This document shows, in pieces, positions 43,596 to 52,353 of a stretch of 64,000 bases of DNA (its first letter is position 1; each line of letters begins with the position of its first letter). The DNA comes from a bacterium (GTDB taxonomy: Bacteria > Bacteroidota > Ignavibacteria > SZUA-365). The notes under the pieces were generated by a model. It did no database searches, had not been told where the DNA came from, and saw only the letters and a program-made list of their open reading frames with translations. The position numbers were made by a program, and so were the translations under genes. The stretch is from assembly GCA_020444325.1 (NCBI GenBank), contig JAHLLD010000001.1, forward strand, positions 388,747-452,746, in the 5' to 3' direction.

Positions 43596-44366
43596 ATGAC
43601 CGACGTTGAACGGCGGTTATCGCCATACCTGTTTCCCGTGGCTGAAACATCCGTGTACCGTGACGGTGCCGGAGAGAATGGTGTGCCGCAACTCTCAAAA
43701 GACTACAAGGCCATCGTCCGCCAGGACAACGGCCAGCTCATCTCGATACAGCGGAAGACGTACAAGCTCGTTCCGAACTCGGAAGTCATCAAACCACTCA
43801 TGGATCAGCTGCACAAGCTCGACACGTCCTGGTACGTTGACAGTTCTCATTCATTCGTGGATGATGCCCGGATGAGACTGCAGATATCCTTTCCGGAACT
43901 CATTGTCCATGACGGACGTAGCGATATCGCACTGAGCCTCTACCTGCATAACAGCTACGACAGCTCTGAGGGCGTTCGTATGTACTTCGGAGCCATACGA
44001 GCAATCTGCAAGAACGGAATGGTCTTTGGCCAGATCCTTAGCAAATTCTATGGCAAGCACACGACGGGCTTCGATATGGAAAACCTGCAGCGTGAGCTTT
44101 CGGCCACAGCGGAAAAACTTCCAGTGATCAAGCACCGCATCGGCACGCTCCTGGAATCGAAGGTCGACAAAAATCTCCGCATGGAGATCGACCGCCGCCT
44201 GGGCAAGCGCGTGACCAAGTACATAGAGCAGCAGGAGCAGGAAACCCAGCGGGCACAGAACCAGTGGGCCATGTACAATATTATCACCTACTACGTGAGT
44301 CACTTGGTTCGCCAGCGGATGCGTGCAGACTACCAGCTCCGAGCGAGCAAGATTTTCGGACTGTAG
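43596..44366 (+). CDS. DUF932 phage/plasmid protein
   Basis: 256 residues. The DUF932 core can be read: ISIQRKTYKLVPNSEVIKPL, LQISFPELIVHDGR, LSLYLHNSYDSSEGVRMYFGAIRAICKNGMVFGQIL. The family occurs with phages, plasmids and conjugative elements; function unknown. GAGGTAACTC precedes the ATG. Third member of the coupled set beginning with Gam. Confidence 0.75.
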   Translation: MTDVERRLSPYLFPVAETSVYRDGAGENGVPQLSKDYKAIVRQDNGQLISIQRKTYKLVPNSEVIKPLMDQLHKLDTSWYVDSSHSFVDDARMRLQISFPELIVHDGRSDIALSLYLHNSYDSSEGVRMYFGAIRAICKNGMVFGQILSKFYGKHTTGFDMENLQRELSATAEKLPVIKHRIGTLLESKVDKNLRMEIDRRLGKRVTKYIEQQEQETQRAQNQWAMYNIITYYVSHLVRQRMRADYQLRASKIFGL

Positions 44367-44376
44367 ACAAGAAAAA

Positions 44377-44397
44377 AGGCCTGTGGGGAGCAGGCCT
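44377..44397. terminator. Terminator between DUF932 and XRE genes
   Basis: AGGCCTG / CAGGCCT stem with 7-base loop and an A-run on the left (T-run on the minus strand). The XRE stop codon lies in it. Confidence 0.75.
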
Positions 44398-44656
44398 ACT
44401 TCATTGAAAGTGCTTTTTCAAATTCCCGAACAAAACTGACGAAGTCTTTTCCGAGTGCGGACAGGATTGACCGCAGTTCCACGACATCCACGCGCCGTAT
44501 GCCGCGCTCGATCTTGGAAAGATACGTCTGATCCTTCCCGATACGTTTCGCCAGCTCCACCTGCGTCATGTTTTTCTTCTGGCGCAGCTCAATGAGCATA
44601 TCCAGCAAAATGCTGTAATCCCTGCGATGTATCGATTTCGTTTGTGCGTCTTCCAT
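44396..44656 (-). CDS. XRE-family HTH repressor
   Basis: 86 residues from the ATG at 44656 (an upstream ATG at 44719 would add 21 residues). The HTH is clear: IELRQKKNMTQVELAKRIGKDQTYLSKIERGIRRVDVVEL. It is divergent from the HtrA-like gene, and the space between holds TATGCGA / TCGCATA, a perfect inverted repeat that may be its operator. Likely controls both genes. Confidence 0.8.
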   Translation of the reverse strand: MEDAQTKSIHRRDYSILLDMLIELRQKKNMTQVELAKRIGKDQTYLSKIERGIRRVDVVELRSILSALGKDFVSFVREFEKALSMK

Positions 44657-44686
44657 ACGTGGAAAAGGTAGACGCGTTGCATGCAG

Positions 44687-44703
44687 TATGCGAAAATCGC
44701 ATA
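44687..44703. promoter_or_regulatory. Palindrome between XRE and HtrA genes (candidate operator)
   Basis: TATGCGA AAA TCGCATA, perfect 7-bp arms, 31 bp before the XRE start and 40 bp before the HtrA start. Position and symmetry suit dimer binding by the XRE protein. Confidence 0.5.
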
Positions 44704-44742
44704 TTAATGTGTCCATCATTCTTCTCGCATAAAGGAGGTGTT

Positions 44743-46161
44743 ATGCTTCGTTCTCTGTTTTTCTTTGCGCTGTGCGGCTTGATCGCAGTACCTGCACACG
44801 CTCAGCTCGATGAACACTCGATTGTCAAGATTTTCGTCACATCGACGCCGCCTAATCCATATCGGCCCTGGGCACCAAGCAATCCCACGGAGGCTACCGG
44901 GACCGGTTTCATCATTGAAGGCAACCGCATCATCACGAACGCGCATGTTGTCGCGTACAGTACCTTTGTTATGGTGCGCCGGGGCGGTGACTCGAAGAAA
45001 TATGTCGCACACCCGGAATATGTTTGTCATCAGGCTGACCTGGCCGTGCTTACAGTAGAAGACCAACAGTTTTTTGAAGGTGTTCCGCCGCTATCGATCG
45101 GCGAAAGTCCGTCGACGCAGGATCAGGTTACTGTTGTAGGATATCCTACGGGTGGTGATGAGCTTTCCTGGACATCCGGCATCATATCCCGTATTGAAGT
45201 CAATGCCTACGCCCACTCATGGGAGTCGCTACTCACCATCCAAGTTGATGCAGCAATCAATCCAGGTAACAGCGGTGGTCCTGCCATTGTCGATGGAAAA
45301 GTTGTGGGCGTATCGATGATGACCCGCACCGATGCAGACGGGGTGAGTTACATCATACCCCCGGAGATCATCGACCATTTCCTCGCAGATATTGAGGACG
45401 GCAGAGTCGATGGCTATCCGCTCGCAGGATTTACCTATGTCGCGTTGGAAAATCCCGGTCTCCGAAAGCAATTTGGCCTCGATCCTGAAGGAGAGACCGG
45501 CGTCTTCATCCGGGATGCTTCCTTCCCGCCAAGTGGCAATCAGGTTTTTCAAAAAGGCGATATTGTCCTGGCGGTGGATAACGTGCCGGTGCATTCGAAT
45601 GGAAAGATCCGTAATGGGCTGAACATGCTCGACCTTTCCTATCTTGTTCGTCGGAAGCAAGTAGGAGAAATGGTACCATTCAGTATCATGCGGGATGGGA
45701 AAACTATGACCGTCGACTGGAAGGCCGAATATGTTCCTGAGCTTGTCCCATACCGCAGCTACAGCCGGGTTACGCCATATTATCTGTTCGGTGGTGTGTT
45801 GTTTACGATACTCACCGGCGATGTCATCTACGCGGACACCGAGGATTGGCCGGATCCGGAGCTCTACTACTTCACGACACGGCACCGAAGGGAAACGCGG
45901 AAGCAGATCATTTTCGTGCATTCCATTTTCCAGCACGAACAGACACGTGGAATGATAGGGCAGGTACATATCGTCAGCACGATCGATGGCAAGAGTGTGG
46001 CAAGCTTCAAGGATCTTGTTGAGATGCTGGACAAGGCAGACGGTACCGTGAGCATCGTTTGCGATTCTGGCCTTACGCTAAAGCTCGATGCCGATGAAGC
46101 GCGGAGCATTGAACCCGATATCATGGAGACCTATGGTATTCCGAAGAAAAAAGTCCTCTGA
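44743..46161 (+). CDS. Exported HtrA/DegP-like serine protease
   Basis: 472 residues, start at 44743 chosen for the strong AAAGGAGGTG and signal peptide (ends VPAHAQ). The trypsin-like triad is visible: His68 (TNAHVV), Asp99 (ADLAVL), Ser177 (NPGNSGGP). PDZ-like segments follow: QVFQKGDIVLAVDNVPVHSNGKI and GQVHIVSTIDGKSVASFKDLVEML. It resembles the Deg group found in plants and bacteria with a long C-terminal tail. Envelope quality control is the family's usual work, but here it rides in a mobile-type region next to a repressor. Confidence 0.85.
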   Translation: MLRSLFFFALCGLIAVPAHAQLDEHSIVKIFVTSTPPNPYRPWAPSNPTEATGTGFIIEGNRIITNAHVVAYSTFVMVRRGGDSKKYVAHPEYVCHQADLAVLTVEDQQFFEGVPPLSIGESPSTQDQVTVVGYPTGGDELSWTSGIISRIEVNAYAHSWESLLTIQVDAAINPGNSGGPAIVDGKVVGVSMMTRTDADGVSYIIPPEIIDHFLADIEDGRVDGYPLAGFTYVALENPGLRKQFGLDPEGETGVFIRDASFPPSGNQVFQKGDIVLAVDNVPVHSNGKIRNGLNMLDLSYLVRRKQVGEMVPFSIMRDGKTMTVDWKAEYVPELVPYRSYSRVTPYYLFGGVLFTILTGDVIYADTEDWPDPELYYFTTRHRRETRKQIIFVHSIFQHEQTRGMIGQVHIVSTIDGKSVASFKDLVEMLDKADGTVSIVCDSGLTLKLDADEARSIEPDIMETYGIPKKKVL

Positions 46162-46432
46162 GCCAGATCCGCGATTGGATGAACCGTACTGGCCTGAGTG
46201 CTGTCCAGAGTGCGGATCCGACAAACTGGAGAAAGTCGTGTTCGGCATACCGACTGAGAATGAAGAGCTTCTGGGTAAACGTCGTATGGCCTGCTTTCTC
46301 CCATGCGATGCTGATATCATCAACCTGCCACACTGGTATTGCCGCAAGTGCAAGCATGGATGGCAGGCAAAGGATGATTTCCGCTGCTATGAATGGAAAG
46401 AATGGTTGAAAGCCTTCCGCCACCTTCCTTGA
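46133..46432 (+). CDS. Zinc-ribbon protein
   Basis: 99 residues. Two CxxC knuckles, CPEC (after EPYWPEC) and CRKC (in HWYCRKCKHGW), suit one bound zinc. Start at 46133 lies 29 bp inside the HtrA gene end; the longer frame starts 46088. Length and pattern are those of short zinc-ribbon proteins of phages and plasmids. Target unknown. Confidence 0.6.
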   Translation: MVFRRKKSSEPDPRLDEPYWPECCPECGSDKLEKVVFGIPTENEELLGKRRMACFLPCDADIINLPHWYCRKCKHGWQAKDDFRCYEWKEWLKAFRHLP

Positions 46433-46453
46433 CCTACGACACATCTATCACAG

Positions 46454-46485
46454 ACGGCCTTGTCCATTCGGATGAGGCCGTTTTT
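46454..46485 (+). terminator. Hairpin before radC
   Basis: ACGGCCT / AGGCCGT stem then TTTTT. It lies inside the longest possible radC frame, which supports a later radC start. Confidence 0.65.
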
Positions 46486-46500
46486 CATATGGAGGCAGTA

Positions 46501-47091
46501 ATGCAGTACGAGCACTGCACGACCGAACAGCTCGTGCAAGAAATCATCGGCAGACGCATTCATGATCTGCCTCACTTGCGAGACATCAAACGAAATCCTG
46601 ACTTACTACTAACCATTGATGGCATTGGCGCTGTATCTGCAAAACGGATACGTGCTGCGCTTGAGCTTGGAATCCGGTATGCAACTGAGCCGAGTACAGA
46701 TAAACCAGTGATAACAGGTCCTGAGGATGTCGTGGAGATTTACGGCCCCAGGCTTCGCGACCTCGACCACGAACGGTTTTACGTCTTGCTCATGGATAAC
46801 GGCGGCAGGATCACGTACGAACACTTGGTATCGCAAGGCATAGCGAATGCGAGTCTTGTGCATCCAAGAGAAGTATTTCGGGAAGCCATACGACGTTCTG
46901 CATCGAACATGATACTACTTCACAACCATCCGAGTGCAGTTCGTGAGGCTAGTCAAGAAGATTTTCTCATCACATCTCAGCTTGTCGAAGCTGGAAAAAT
47001 CATTGACATACAGATTCACGATCACATAATCATCGCCGGTCATTCCTACGTGAGTTTTGCGGAGAATGGCTGGCTGGAGGCATCATCATGA
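46501..47091 (+). CDS. radC: RadC-like JAB/MPN-domain protein
   Basis: 196 residues from ATG 46501 (ATGGAGGCAGTA before it). Residues about 35-55 form a helix-hairpin-helix, LLTIDGIGAVSAKRIRAALELG; the JAMM metal site is HNHPSAVREASQED, with GxxxxSLVHPREVFREAIRRSA before it. RadC-like proteins occur on mobile elements; a DNA-repair role has not been confirmed for the family. The starting frame could extend upstream, but a terminator lies in the extra part. Its stop overlaps the next start (ATGA). Confidence 0.85.
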   Translation: MQYEHCTTEQLVQEIIGRRIHDLPHLRDIKRNPDLLLTIDGIGAVSAKRIRAALELGIRYATEPSTDKPVITGPEDVVEIYGPRLRDLDHERFYVLLMDNGGRITYEHLVSQGIANASLVHPREVFREAIRRSASNMILLHNHPSAVREASQEDFLITSQLVEAGKIIDIQIHDHIIIAGHSYVSFAENGWLEASS

Positions 47092-47495
47092 AGAAAACAA
47101 ATCTCGCCTTGCTGATCGCTGCAGGGCTGCTCGCAATCATCAACCTGATGAATGGCCAGACTGTTACCCAGGACAGCTGCTTCTACCGCAATGGCAGGGT
47201 TGCAACGCTGATGACCTACAAAGACAGTAAGCCGGTGCTTCGTGAAGCATTTTACGCTACGGGAGAGCTGCAGATGCAGGCGGAGTATGATCCGCAATCC
47301 GGTTTGCAGCACGGAATAGAAAAGTGGTTCTACCGCTCCGGCCAGCTGGAGGAGAGTTCGGAGTTCGTGTATGGACATGCACATGGACCCAGTCGTACGT
47401 ACCTGCCTGACGGTTCGCTTGAATCCGAAGTGCTGTATGTGGAGGACAGGGTTGTTCCGAAGGCTCGATATGATGAGTACTTCGCTCGGCGGTAA
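47088..47495 (+). CDS. Exported MORN-repeat-like protein
   Basis: 135 residues with a signal peptide (ending LMNGQ). The mature part has repeating GxxxWFYRSGQLEES and GPSRTYLPDGSLESEVLY units, the MORN-variant pattern of bacterial outer-surface or periplasmic proteins and some antitoxins. Translationally coupled to radC by ATGA. Confidence 0.65.
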   Translation: MKKTNLALLIAAGLLAIINLMNGQTVTQDSCFYRNGRVATLMTYKDSKPVLREAFYATGELQMQAEYDPQSGLQHGIEKWFYRSGQLEESSEFVYGHAHGPSRTYLPDGSLESEVLYVEDRVVPKARYDEYFARR

Positions 47496-47499
47496 CGAA

Positions 47500-47520
47500 G
47501 AAGGGCTTTGCCCTTCTTTT
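47500..47520 (+). terminator. Terminator after the MORN-like gene
   Basis: GAAGGGC TTT GCCCTTC stem and TTTT. Confidence 0.85.
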
Positions 47521-47663
47521 ACTCGCCATATAGGGACGTTTCAAAATCTGAAATAAAAAAATCTGATATGGGTTTTTCCCTGCGGGCGGTACCGTTCACA
47601 GGGTCCACCGGCCCATACACGGTATGGAACCTAAATCCTTAAGATAAAGTTTGGAGTCGAATC

Positions 47664-48113
47664 ATGAAGAAGATATTTGTTACGATGAAGCGGCTGCGCG
47701 CCACTGTTGCACGGGTAGAACGAGAAATCCAGGTGCTTGGACTCTGGCATGAGGATCTGGAGGATACGCAGGTGTGGCTCATTCCGGCGCATGTGTACTA
47801 TGGTTACACGCTGGAGCGCACGGGCGATATTTTTATTCCTTGCCTGTCACTGTCGACGGTATTGGAGAAAAAGCCCTGGTCGCTGCTGGATATCGTGCGG
47901 CATGAGTGGGGTCATGTGCTCTCTCAGCACCTTACCGGCTGGGAAGACATCTTCGATGCGGAAGAATCCGTATCTCCCTATGGAGAAACGAACCCTGACG
48001 AGGATTTCGCTGAGTCTTGCCGCTTCTACCTGAAGCACAAAGGCCGTCTTCCGAAGAAATGGCGGAAGAACGATGCCATCCGTCAGAAATGGAGGTATCT
48101 GCAGGGGCTGTAA
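47664..48113 (+). CDS. Putative zinc metallopeptidase (HEWGH)
   Basis: 149 residues. HEWGH at 80-84 fits HExxH with a Leu-rich helix (IVRHEWGHVLSQHL), and a downstream acidic stretch DEDFAES could give the third ligand as in gluzincins. GGAG lies 10 bp before the ATG. A decayed copy of its last part lies at 55700-55800, so the family has duplicated in this region. The substrate is unknown. Confidence 0.55.
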   Translation: MKKIFVTMKRLRATVARVEREIQVLGLWHEDLEDTQVWLIPAHVYYGYTLERTGDIFIPCLSLSTVLEKKPWSLLDIVRHEWGHVLSQHLTGWEDIFDAEESVSPYGETNPDEDFAESCRFYLKHKGRLPKKWRKNDAIRQKWRYLQGL

Positions 48114-48121
48114 GGCCTTAT

Positions 48122-48142
48122 ATTCCAGTGAATTACTGGAAT
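48122..48142. promoter_or_regulatory. Inverted repeat after the metallopeptidase gene
   Basis: ATTCCAGT / ACTGGAAT, 8-bp perfect arms around GAATT. No T-run, so an operator or an RNA-end hairpin. Confidence 0.4.
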
Positions 48143-48224
48143 TTACCTTGCATTTTCAGATTTATTTCACCTTTTTTTGTCCACCAAGGGCATTCGAGAG
48201 GTATATGTGGGTGAGGAATAAACC

Positions 48225-49385
48225 GTGAGGATATCGATGACATGGCTTGAAGGACGAAATACAATCGATCGACTGTCAATCATGATGCTGATCGGCTTAC
48301 TTGTTTCTATATTTGCCTGTACCGAAGATACGCTCCCTGATGAACCTCAGCCTGTGGTACACATGCAACAGGACACAACCAGTCATGAGATTGACTGGAA
48401 GGTGTATGTGTTTGGTCCTGGAATACCGTCGAGCTATTTCCTTGATATTAAAGCATTCTCGGATAGCAACGTATGGGTAGGGGGGTTCGTCTACATGGGG
48501 GAGCGAGATTCTACTGGTCACTACCCAGATCCATCTGCGGTGTTCCACTGGGATGGCGTGAAGTGGACTGATTATCAAGTCCCACTTGGAAGGTGTAAAT
48601 CAGAGAATTCATACTATGGTGCAATATTCAGTTTAGACGGTAGACCGTCGGATATGTATTTTACTGACCAGGTAGGGGAATCATCGTATTACAATGGAAT
48701 ATCGTTTAGCGTAACTTGCTATCCAAGGGACCCGGACTCTTACTATGGAGTTGGTAGTGACGACATATTCTATACAAACGCGGGTGGGCTCTATTTTTGT
48801 GGAGAGTATCCTGGGCGTATTGCTAGACTCATCAATGGTGAAATCGAGACACTGGTAGATATTCCAGGCGCCCCATTCCACTCTATTGTCGCGAACGAGA
48901 GTGGGGATATCTGGTGTGCAGGGCACAACCCATATAAAAATACCAGTGCGTTCTACCGCTATGATAAAAATGGTGTTCTGCATGATATATCAAAAGATTT
49001 CCGCAGAGGGATTGATACACCACTGAAGCATGTTACCTCGGTCTGGGTGAGTGCTGATAGCTTGTACGCTGCTGCTGGGCCTTTTCTGTATATTCAGGAC
49101 CAGCAAGACACCTCTCACTACATCATGCATGATATGCTTTCGATAGATCCAACGAACGCGTACTACGAGTGCATTACAGGTACCGCGGACAATGATGTAT
49201 TTGTCGGAGGACATTTTATGAGTCTGATTCATTACAACGGAAAAAGTCTCAGGTACTATCCGGATCTGTATGATATGTTTGGAGGCGGGATAATCTATGG
49301 AATAAGTGCTACACATGACTATGTGTATGTATGCGGTGAGGATAGGAACACGCGTGCAGTAATCGGTATCGGTAAAAGGAGGTGA
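48225..49385 (+). CDS. Beta-propeller-like lipoprotein A
   Basis: 386 residues, GTG start at 48225 with AGGAATAAACC before it. Lipobox SIFAC after a hydrophobic stretch (residues about 18-32). The mature part begins DTTSHEIDWKVYVFG and has repeats of the form DSNVWVGG, PSDMYFTD, DNDVFVGG, suggestive of a propeller. The same opening and repeat type occur in the lipoprotein at 50599. Surface or periplasm location; role unknown. Confidence 0.6.
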   Translation: MRISMTWLEGRNTIDRLSIMMLIGLLVSIFACTEDTLPDEPQPVVHMQQDTTSHEIDWKVYVFGPGIPSSYFLDIKAFSDSNVWVGGFVYMGERDSTGHYPDPSAVFHWDGVKWTDYQVPLGRCKSENSYYGAIFSLDGRPSDMYFTDQVGESSYYNGISFSVTCYPRDPDSYYGVGSDDIFYTNAGGLYFCGEYPGRIARLINGEIETLVDIPGAPFHSIVANESGDIWCAGHNPYKNTSAFYRYDKNGVLHDISKDFRRGIDTPLKHVTSVWVSADSLYAAAGPFLYIQDQQDTSHYIMHDMLSIDPTNAYYECITGTADNDVFVGGHFMSLIHYNGKSLRYYPDLYDMFGGGIIYGISATHDYVYVCGEDRNTRAVIGIGKRR

Positions 49386-49482
49386 AGCTCAGCAAGTGAA
49401 CTGAGCTTCAAAACGAGAAGGTGCGTCAACAGTCTTTAAGAACAAAGCGAACACACGTGAGTGGGATGGAGGTGAATAGTTT

Positions 49483-50454
49483 ATGTTTGACAGGAATCTC
49501 AATGCAAATCATGTCTCGAAGCTGGTCATGCTTCCCCTGAGCATCGTCATGTTTGTTCTGCTTACCGGTTGTGATTCCCCAACAGAGCCCGATAATCGAG
49601 GCGAATCGTGTATCGCAATATGCGACACAGTCGATCAGGTGAACCTCGATAGCTGCGTTGTGATCAGTACCCCTATGAAGTCAGAAAGCATGCTGATATT
49701 TCTACAGAACGAATATGCACTCACACTAACATCGTATCTGATAATCTACGACACCGACGCGCAGAGAATCGCGTACAAGCGTCCTCCAACGGAATTTGAT
49801 GTCCAAGATGGGAAACTGATATACTATGACTCATGGGGGATACGGGAATTGGATCTGCGCACAGGTGACGTACGAGATATTGTCGTAGGGTATCGGACAC
49901 CGTCCTACTCGGCGGATAGTACAAGGATAATTGTCAGGCAAGTGGGATCGACATACTACTTTGATCTGGATACACGGCAAGTATCACTCATCGGTGAAAG
50001 CAAGCATATAAGGGAATACAAGCCGGACGTGCTCATCGAGTATGACAATGGATTCAAACTCATAGATCTCGTGCAAGGTACGCGGCTGGAATTGGCAATA
50101 GAAGGAATGCCTTCAGTTCATGGGGCCTTGGGATATAACGAGTGGGACATCGACAAGAAGCGAGGAATCATTGCGGCTCAGTACATTTACATCGACGGAA
50201 ACAAAGACTCTAGCGCTCTGTACGAGATTGACATCGAATCACGACAGGCCATGGAGATTCTGGGCAGTACAGATAATTACTACACTCCACGTTACTCAGT
50301 CGATTCAGAGATGTATTACTCAAGAACATGTGCTCCCGAGCGGAGTGGTTATCTTCTGGAGTACAGCAGAAATGGCAGTCCTGAGAAAATCCGCCTCCGT
50401 GCCAGAATGGATTCAATCGGTGGAGTGGAATACACGTATCACCCAGATATGTAA
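49483..50454 (+). CDS. TolB-like propeller lipoprotein
   Basis: 323 residues; GGAGGTG precedes the ATG at 49483. Signal peptide with lipobox LLTGC. The mature part has repeated beta-strand blocks such as ELDLRTGDVRDIVVG, SYSADSTRIIVRQVG, DLDTRQVSLIG, the TolB/WD40-like pattern. Between the two propeller lipoproteins on the same strand, so likely one functional group. No enzyme motif seen. Confidence 0.6.
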   Translation: MFDRNLNANHVSKLVMLPLSIVMFVLLTGCDSPTEPDNRGESCIAICDTVDQVNLDSCVVISTPMKSESMLIFLQNEYALTLTSYLIIYDTDAQRIAYKRPPTEFDVQDGKLIYYDSWGIRELDLRTGDVRDIVVGYRTPSYSADSTRIIVRQVGSTYYFDLDTRQVSLIGESKHIREYKPDVLIEYDNGFKLIDLVQGTRLELAIEGMPSVHGALGYNEWDIDKKRGIIAAQYIYIDGNKDSSALYEIDIESRQAMEILGSTDNYYTPRYSVDSEMYYSRTCAPERSGYLLEYSRNGSPEKIRLRARMDSIGGVEYTYHPDM

Positions 50455-50598
50455 GAGCTTCGTGTATCTCAATCCTGGTTGAGTTTCGCGCATCGAAATA
50501 CGCGGTTCTCGGACACTGCTCCCCCTTGATCTTCTCCCCATAATTCACCATTATGAGTCTGAAACGCAGTATTATTTGGGCTAAAGGAGGTAAGAAAA

Positions 50599-51726
50599 TT
50601 GCGATACAGAGTTGAACCGATCGGATTTCTTGTGGCGATACTCCTGTGTGCGTGCGCAGATCCAGAGTCTCCGCCAGTGGAGCCAATCGAGAAACAGACT
50701 TTATCAGAGATGGACACCACAAGCCATTCATGCACTTGGAAGATATTCGAAGTAGGGGTGCCAGGGGCGAGCGTATTTTGGGATGCGGTTGCTATTTCCG
50801 ACACGGAGATATGGTTGGTGGGGGATATTGAACTTGCAAACAAAATACCAACGATACCGAGTGGTAAGTTCACAAAGTATGCAAATGTTGCCATTATACG
50901 ATCAGAAACCTGGGAGTATCGATCATATCAGTTTCTGGAAAAAACCGGAAAATATGATCCCAGGCAAATATATGGGATAACAAAGAGCGGAGATGATATT
51001 ACTCTATGGTCAAAGTACTACAACCTAACGATCAATGATACCGGTATCGCTTACAATTCATTTTTAGAAATCGCGGACGATAGTGCTTATACACAATATT
51101 TTGCATCAGGAAAGTATGGACATTCTTACGTGTATGGTAAAAATGGGTACCTCGGGCAATTTGCACCTAAGAAATACTCAAGACCTAAGAAGATTGAGAC
51201 AGGAACGAGATTGATGATCCAAGATATGACTGAGGTGGATCCAAATGAGTACTACGTGAGTGGATGGGACGCGAAAGCCCCCGAGGGCTTTTTCCATCAT
51301 ATAAAGGACGGTGTTGTAACAAAAATGGACAGGGAGTATGATGGAAAGCGCGCTATATTTTTCGCATACGGCCTCTGGGCGAGTTATTCAAGGTTGTATG
51401 CAACATCGCCACCCTATATATATATACAGTCCCTTCGTGAGCCGGAGAAATGGGATACATTAAGGACCCCAAAGCACCGAAACGGTAATTGGACAGGAAG
51501 AGTGATGGATATCAAGGGTAGATCCGATAACGATGTATACTTTGTTGGCCACACAGGGAGCATATATCATTATAATGGGAGAACGGTGAAAACATATGAC
51601 TATGTGCAAGAGAGCTTAAATGGGATTGCGATATTTTTTGCTGTAGAACTAACAAAGGAGAAAATCTATGTCGTAGGAGGCGAACCGTGGCATGCAGTAG
51701 TCGCTATCGGGACGGTTCAGAGGTAG
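50599..51726 (+). CDS. Beta-propeller-like lipoprotein B (TTG start)
   Basis: 375 residues. Starts at a TTG, fixed by AAAGGAGG 8 bp upstream (50583-50590) and by the lipobox LLCAC. The mature part MDTTSHSCTWKIFEVG parallels lipoprotein A (DTTSHEIDWKVYVFG), and the NDVYFVGHTGSIYHYNG end parallels its NDVFVGGHFMSLIHYNG. A and B are thus distant paralogues. No catalytic residue recognised. Confidence 0.65.
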   Translation: MRYRVEPIGFLVAILLCACADPESPPVEPIEKQTLSEMDTTSHSCTWKIFEVGVPGASVFWDAVAISDTEIWLVGDIELANKIPTIPSGKFTKYANVAIIRSETWEYRSYQFLEKTGKYDPRQIYGITKSGDDITLWSKYYNLTINDTGIAYNSFLEIADDSAYTQYFASGKYGHSYVYGKNGYLGQFAPKKYSRPKKIETGTRLMIQDMTEVDPNEYYVSGWDAKAPEGFFHHIKDGVVTKMDREYDGKRAIFFAYGLWASYSRLYATSPPYIYIQSLREPEKWDTLRTPKHRNGNWTGRVMDIKGRSDNDVYFVGHTGSIYHYNGRTVKTYDYVQESLNGIAIFFAVELTKEKIYVVGGEPWHAVVAIGTVQR

Positions 51727-51774
51727 TTCGCTGATCTAGGATCGGATTGCATTCGCATACTGCTAGATGATCAG

Positions 51775-51923
51775 AAGAGTATGAGAGCAAAAGTCATGTC
51801 TGTTCCGATGCACACTGTGTCGTACCTGCCACCTGGAACGCCTCAAACGCAGCTCCAGGCATCTACTTCATACAGATCATGCACGAAAGAGGCATCGAAA
51901 TGGGAAAGGTGATCGTGAGGTGA
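51775..51923 (+). pseudogene. Remnant of a T9SS C-terminal sorting domain
   Basis: Frame 51834-51923 reads WNASNAAPGIYFIQI followed by MHERGIEMGKVIVR and stop, the classic end of a T9SS type A tail. The upstream half (MSVPMHTVSYLPPG) is in another frame, so a frameshift breaks it. No body of the cargo gene remains. It abuts the gene at 51928. Confidence 0.5.
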
Positions 51924-51927
51924 GTAT

Positions 51928-52353
51928 ATGACAGCTCAAATCCGCGACAATATCGACTACGAAGGCAGACGAATGGGAGTTGGCTGCGACATCTCGCTCA
52001 GGAAGCATCCGAGGATCCGATACGTCGAGGAAGGTGAGCGAGAAAATATCCTGACAGATAGCTCAGCATGCTGGAGAGGGTACATCGCGTCCTGGATGAT
52101 CAAGGACGGCCAGTTATTCCTCGCAGACATCCAAGGCTGCCTGGAACTTGTGGGAAGCGAGCCGTTGCCGGCCACTTGGGTCTCGGAAAAAATCCGATTG
52201 ACAGGTGGAGAAGCAGTCAAGTATGTGCATATGGGCTATTACTCTACGTTTGAGCATGAGATCGTACTGAAGGTCAAGAGAGGACGCGTGGTCCGTGTCG
52301 TGAAGGAGACGCATCATCATCCGACGGACGAAGAACATTTCTCAATTTGGTAG
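51928..52353 (+). CDS. Uncharacterised protein with SACWRGYIASW core
   Basis: 141 residues. SSACWRGYIASWMIKDGQLFLADIQG resembles, from memory, a widespread short family with a TACWRGY-type core, function unknown. C-terminal half is basic then His-rich (THHHPTDEEH). GAGGTGAG sits 12 bp before the ATG. It follows the T9SS relic, perhaps as an immunity or sensor gene of this island; no direct evidence. Confidence 0.5.
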   Translation: MTAQIRDNIDYEGRRMGVGCDISLRKHPRIRYVEEGERENILTDSSACWRGYIASWMIKDGQLFLADIQGCLELVGSEPLPATWVSEKIRLTGGEAVKYVHMGYYSTFEHEIVLKVKRGRVVRVVKETHHHPTDEEHFSIW

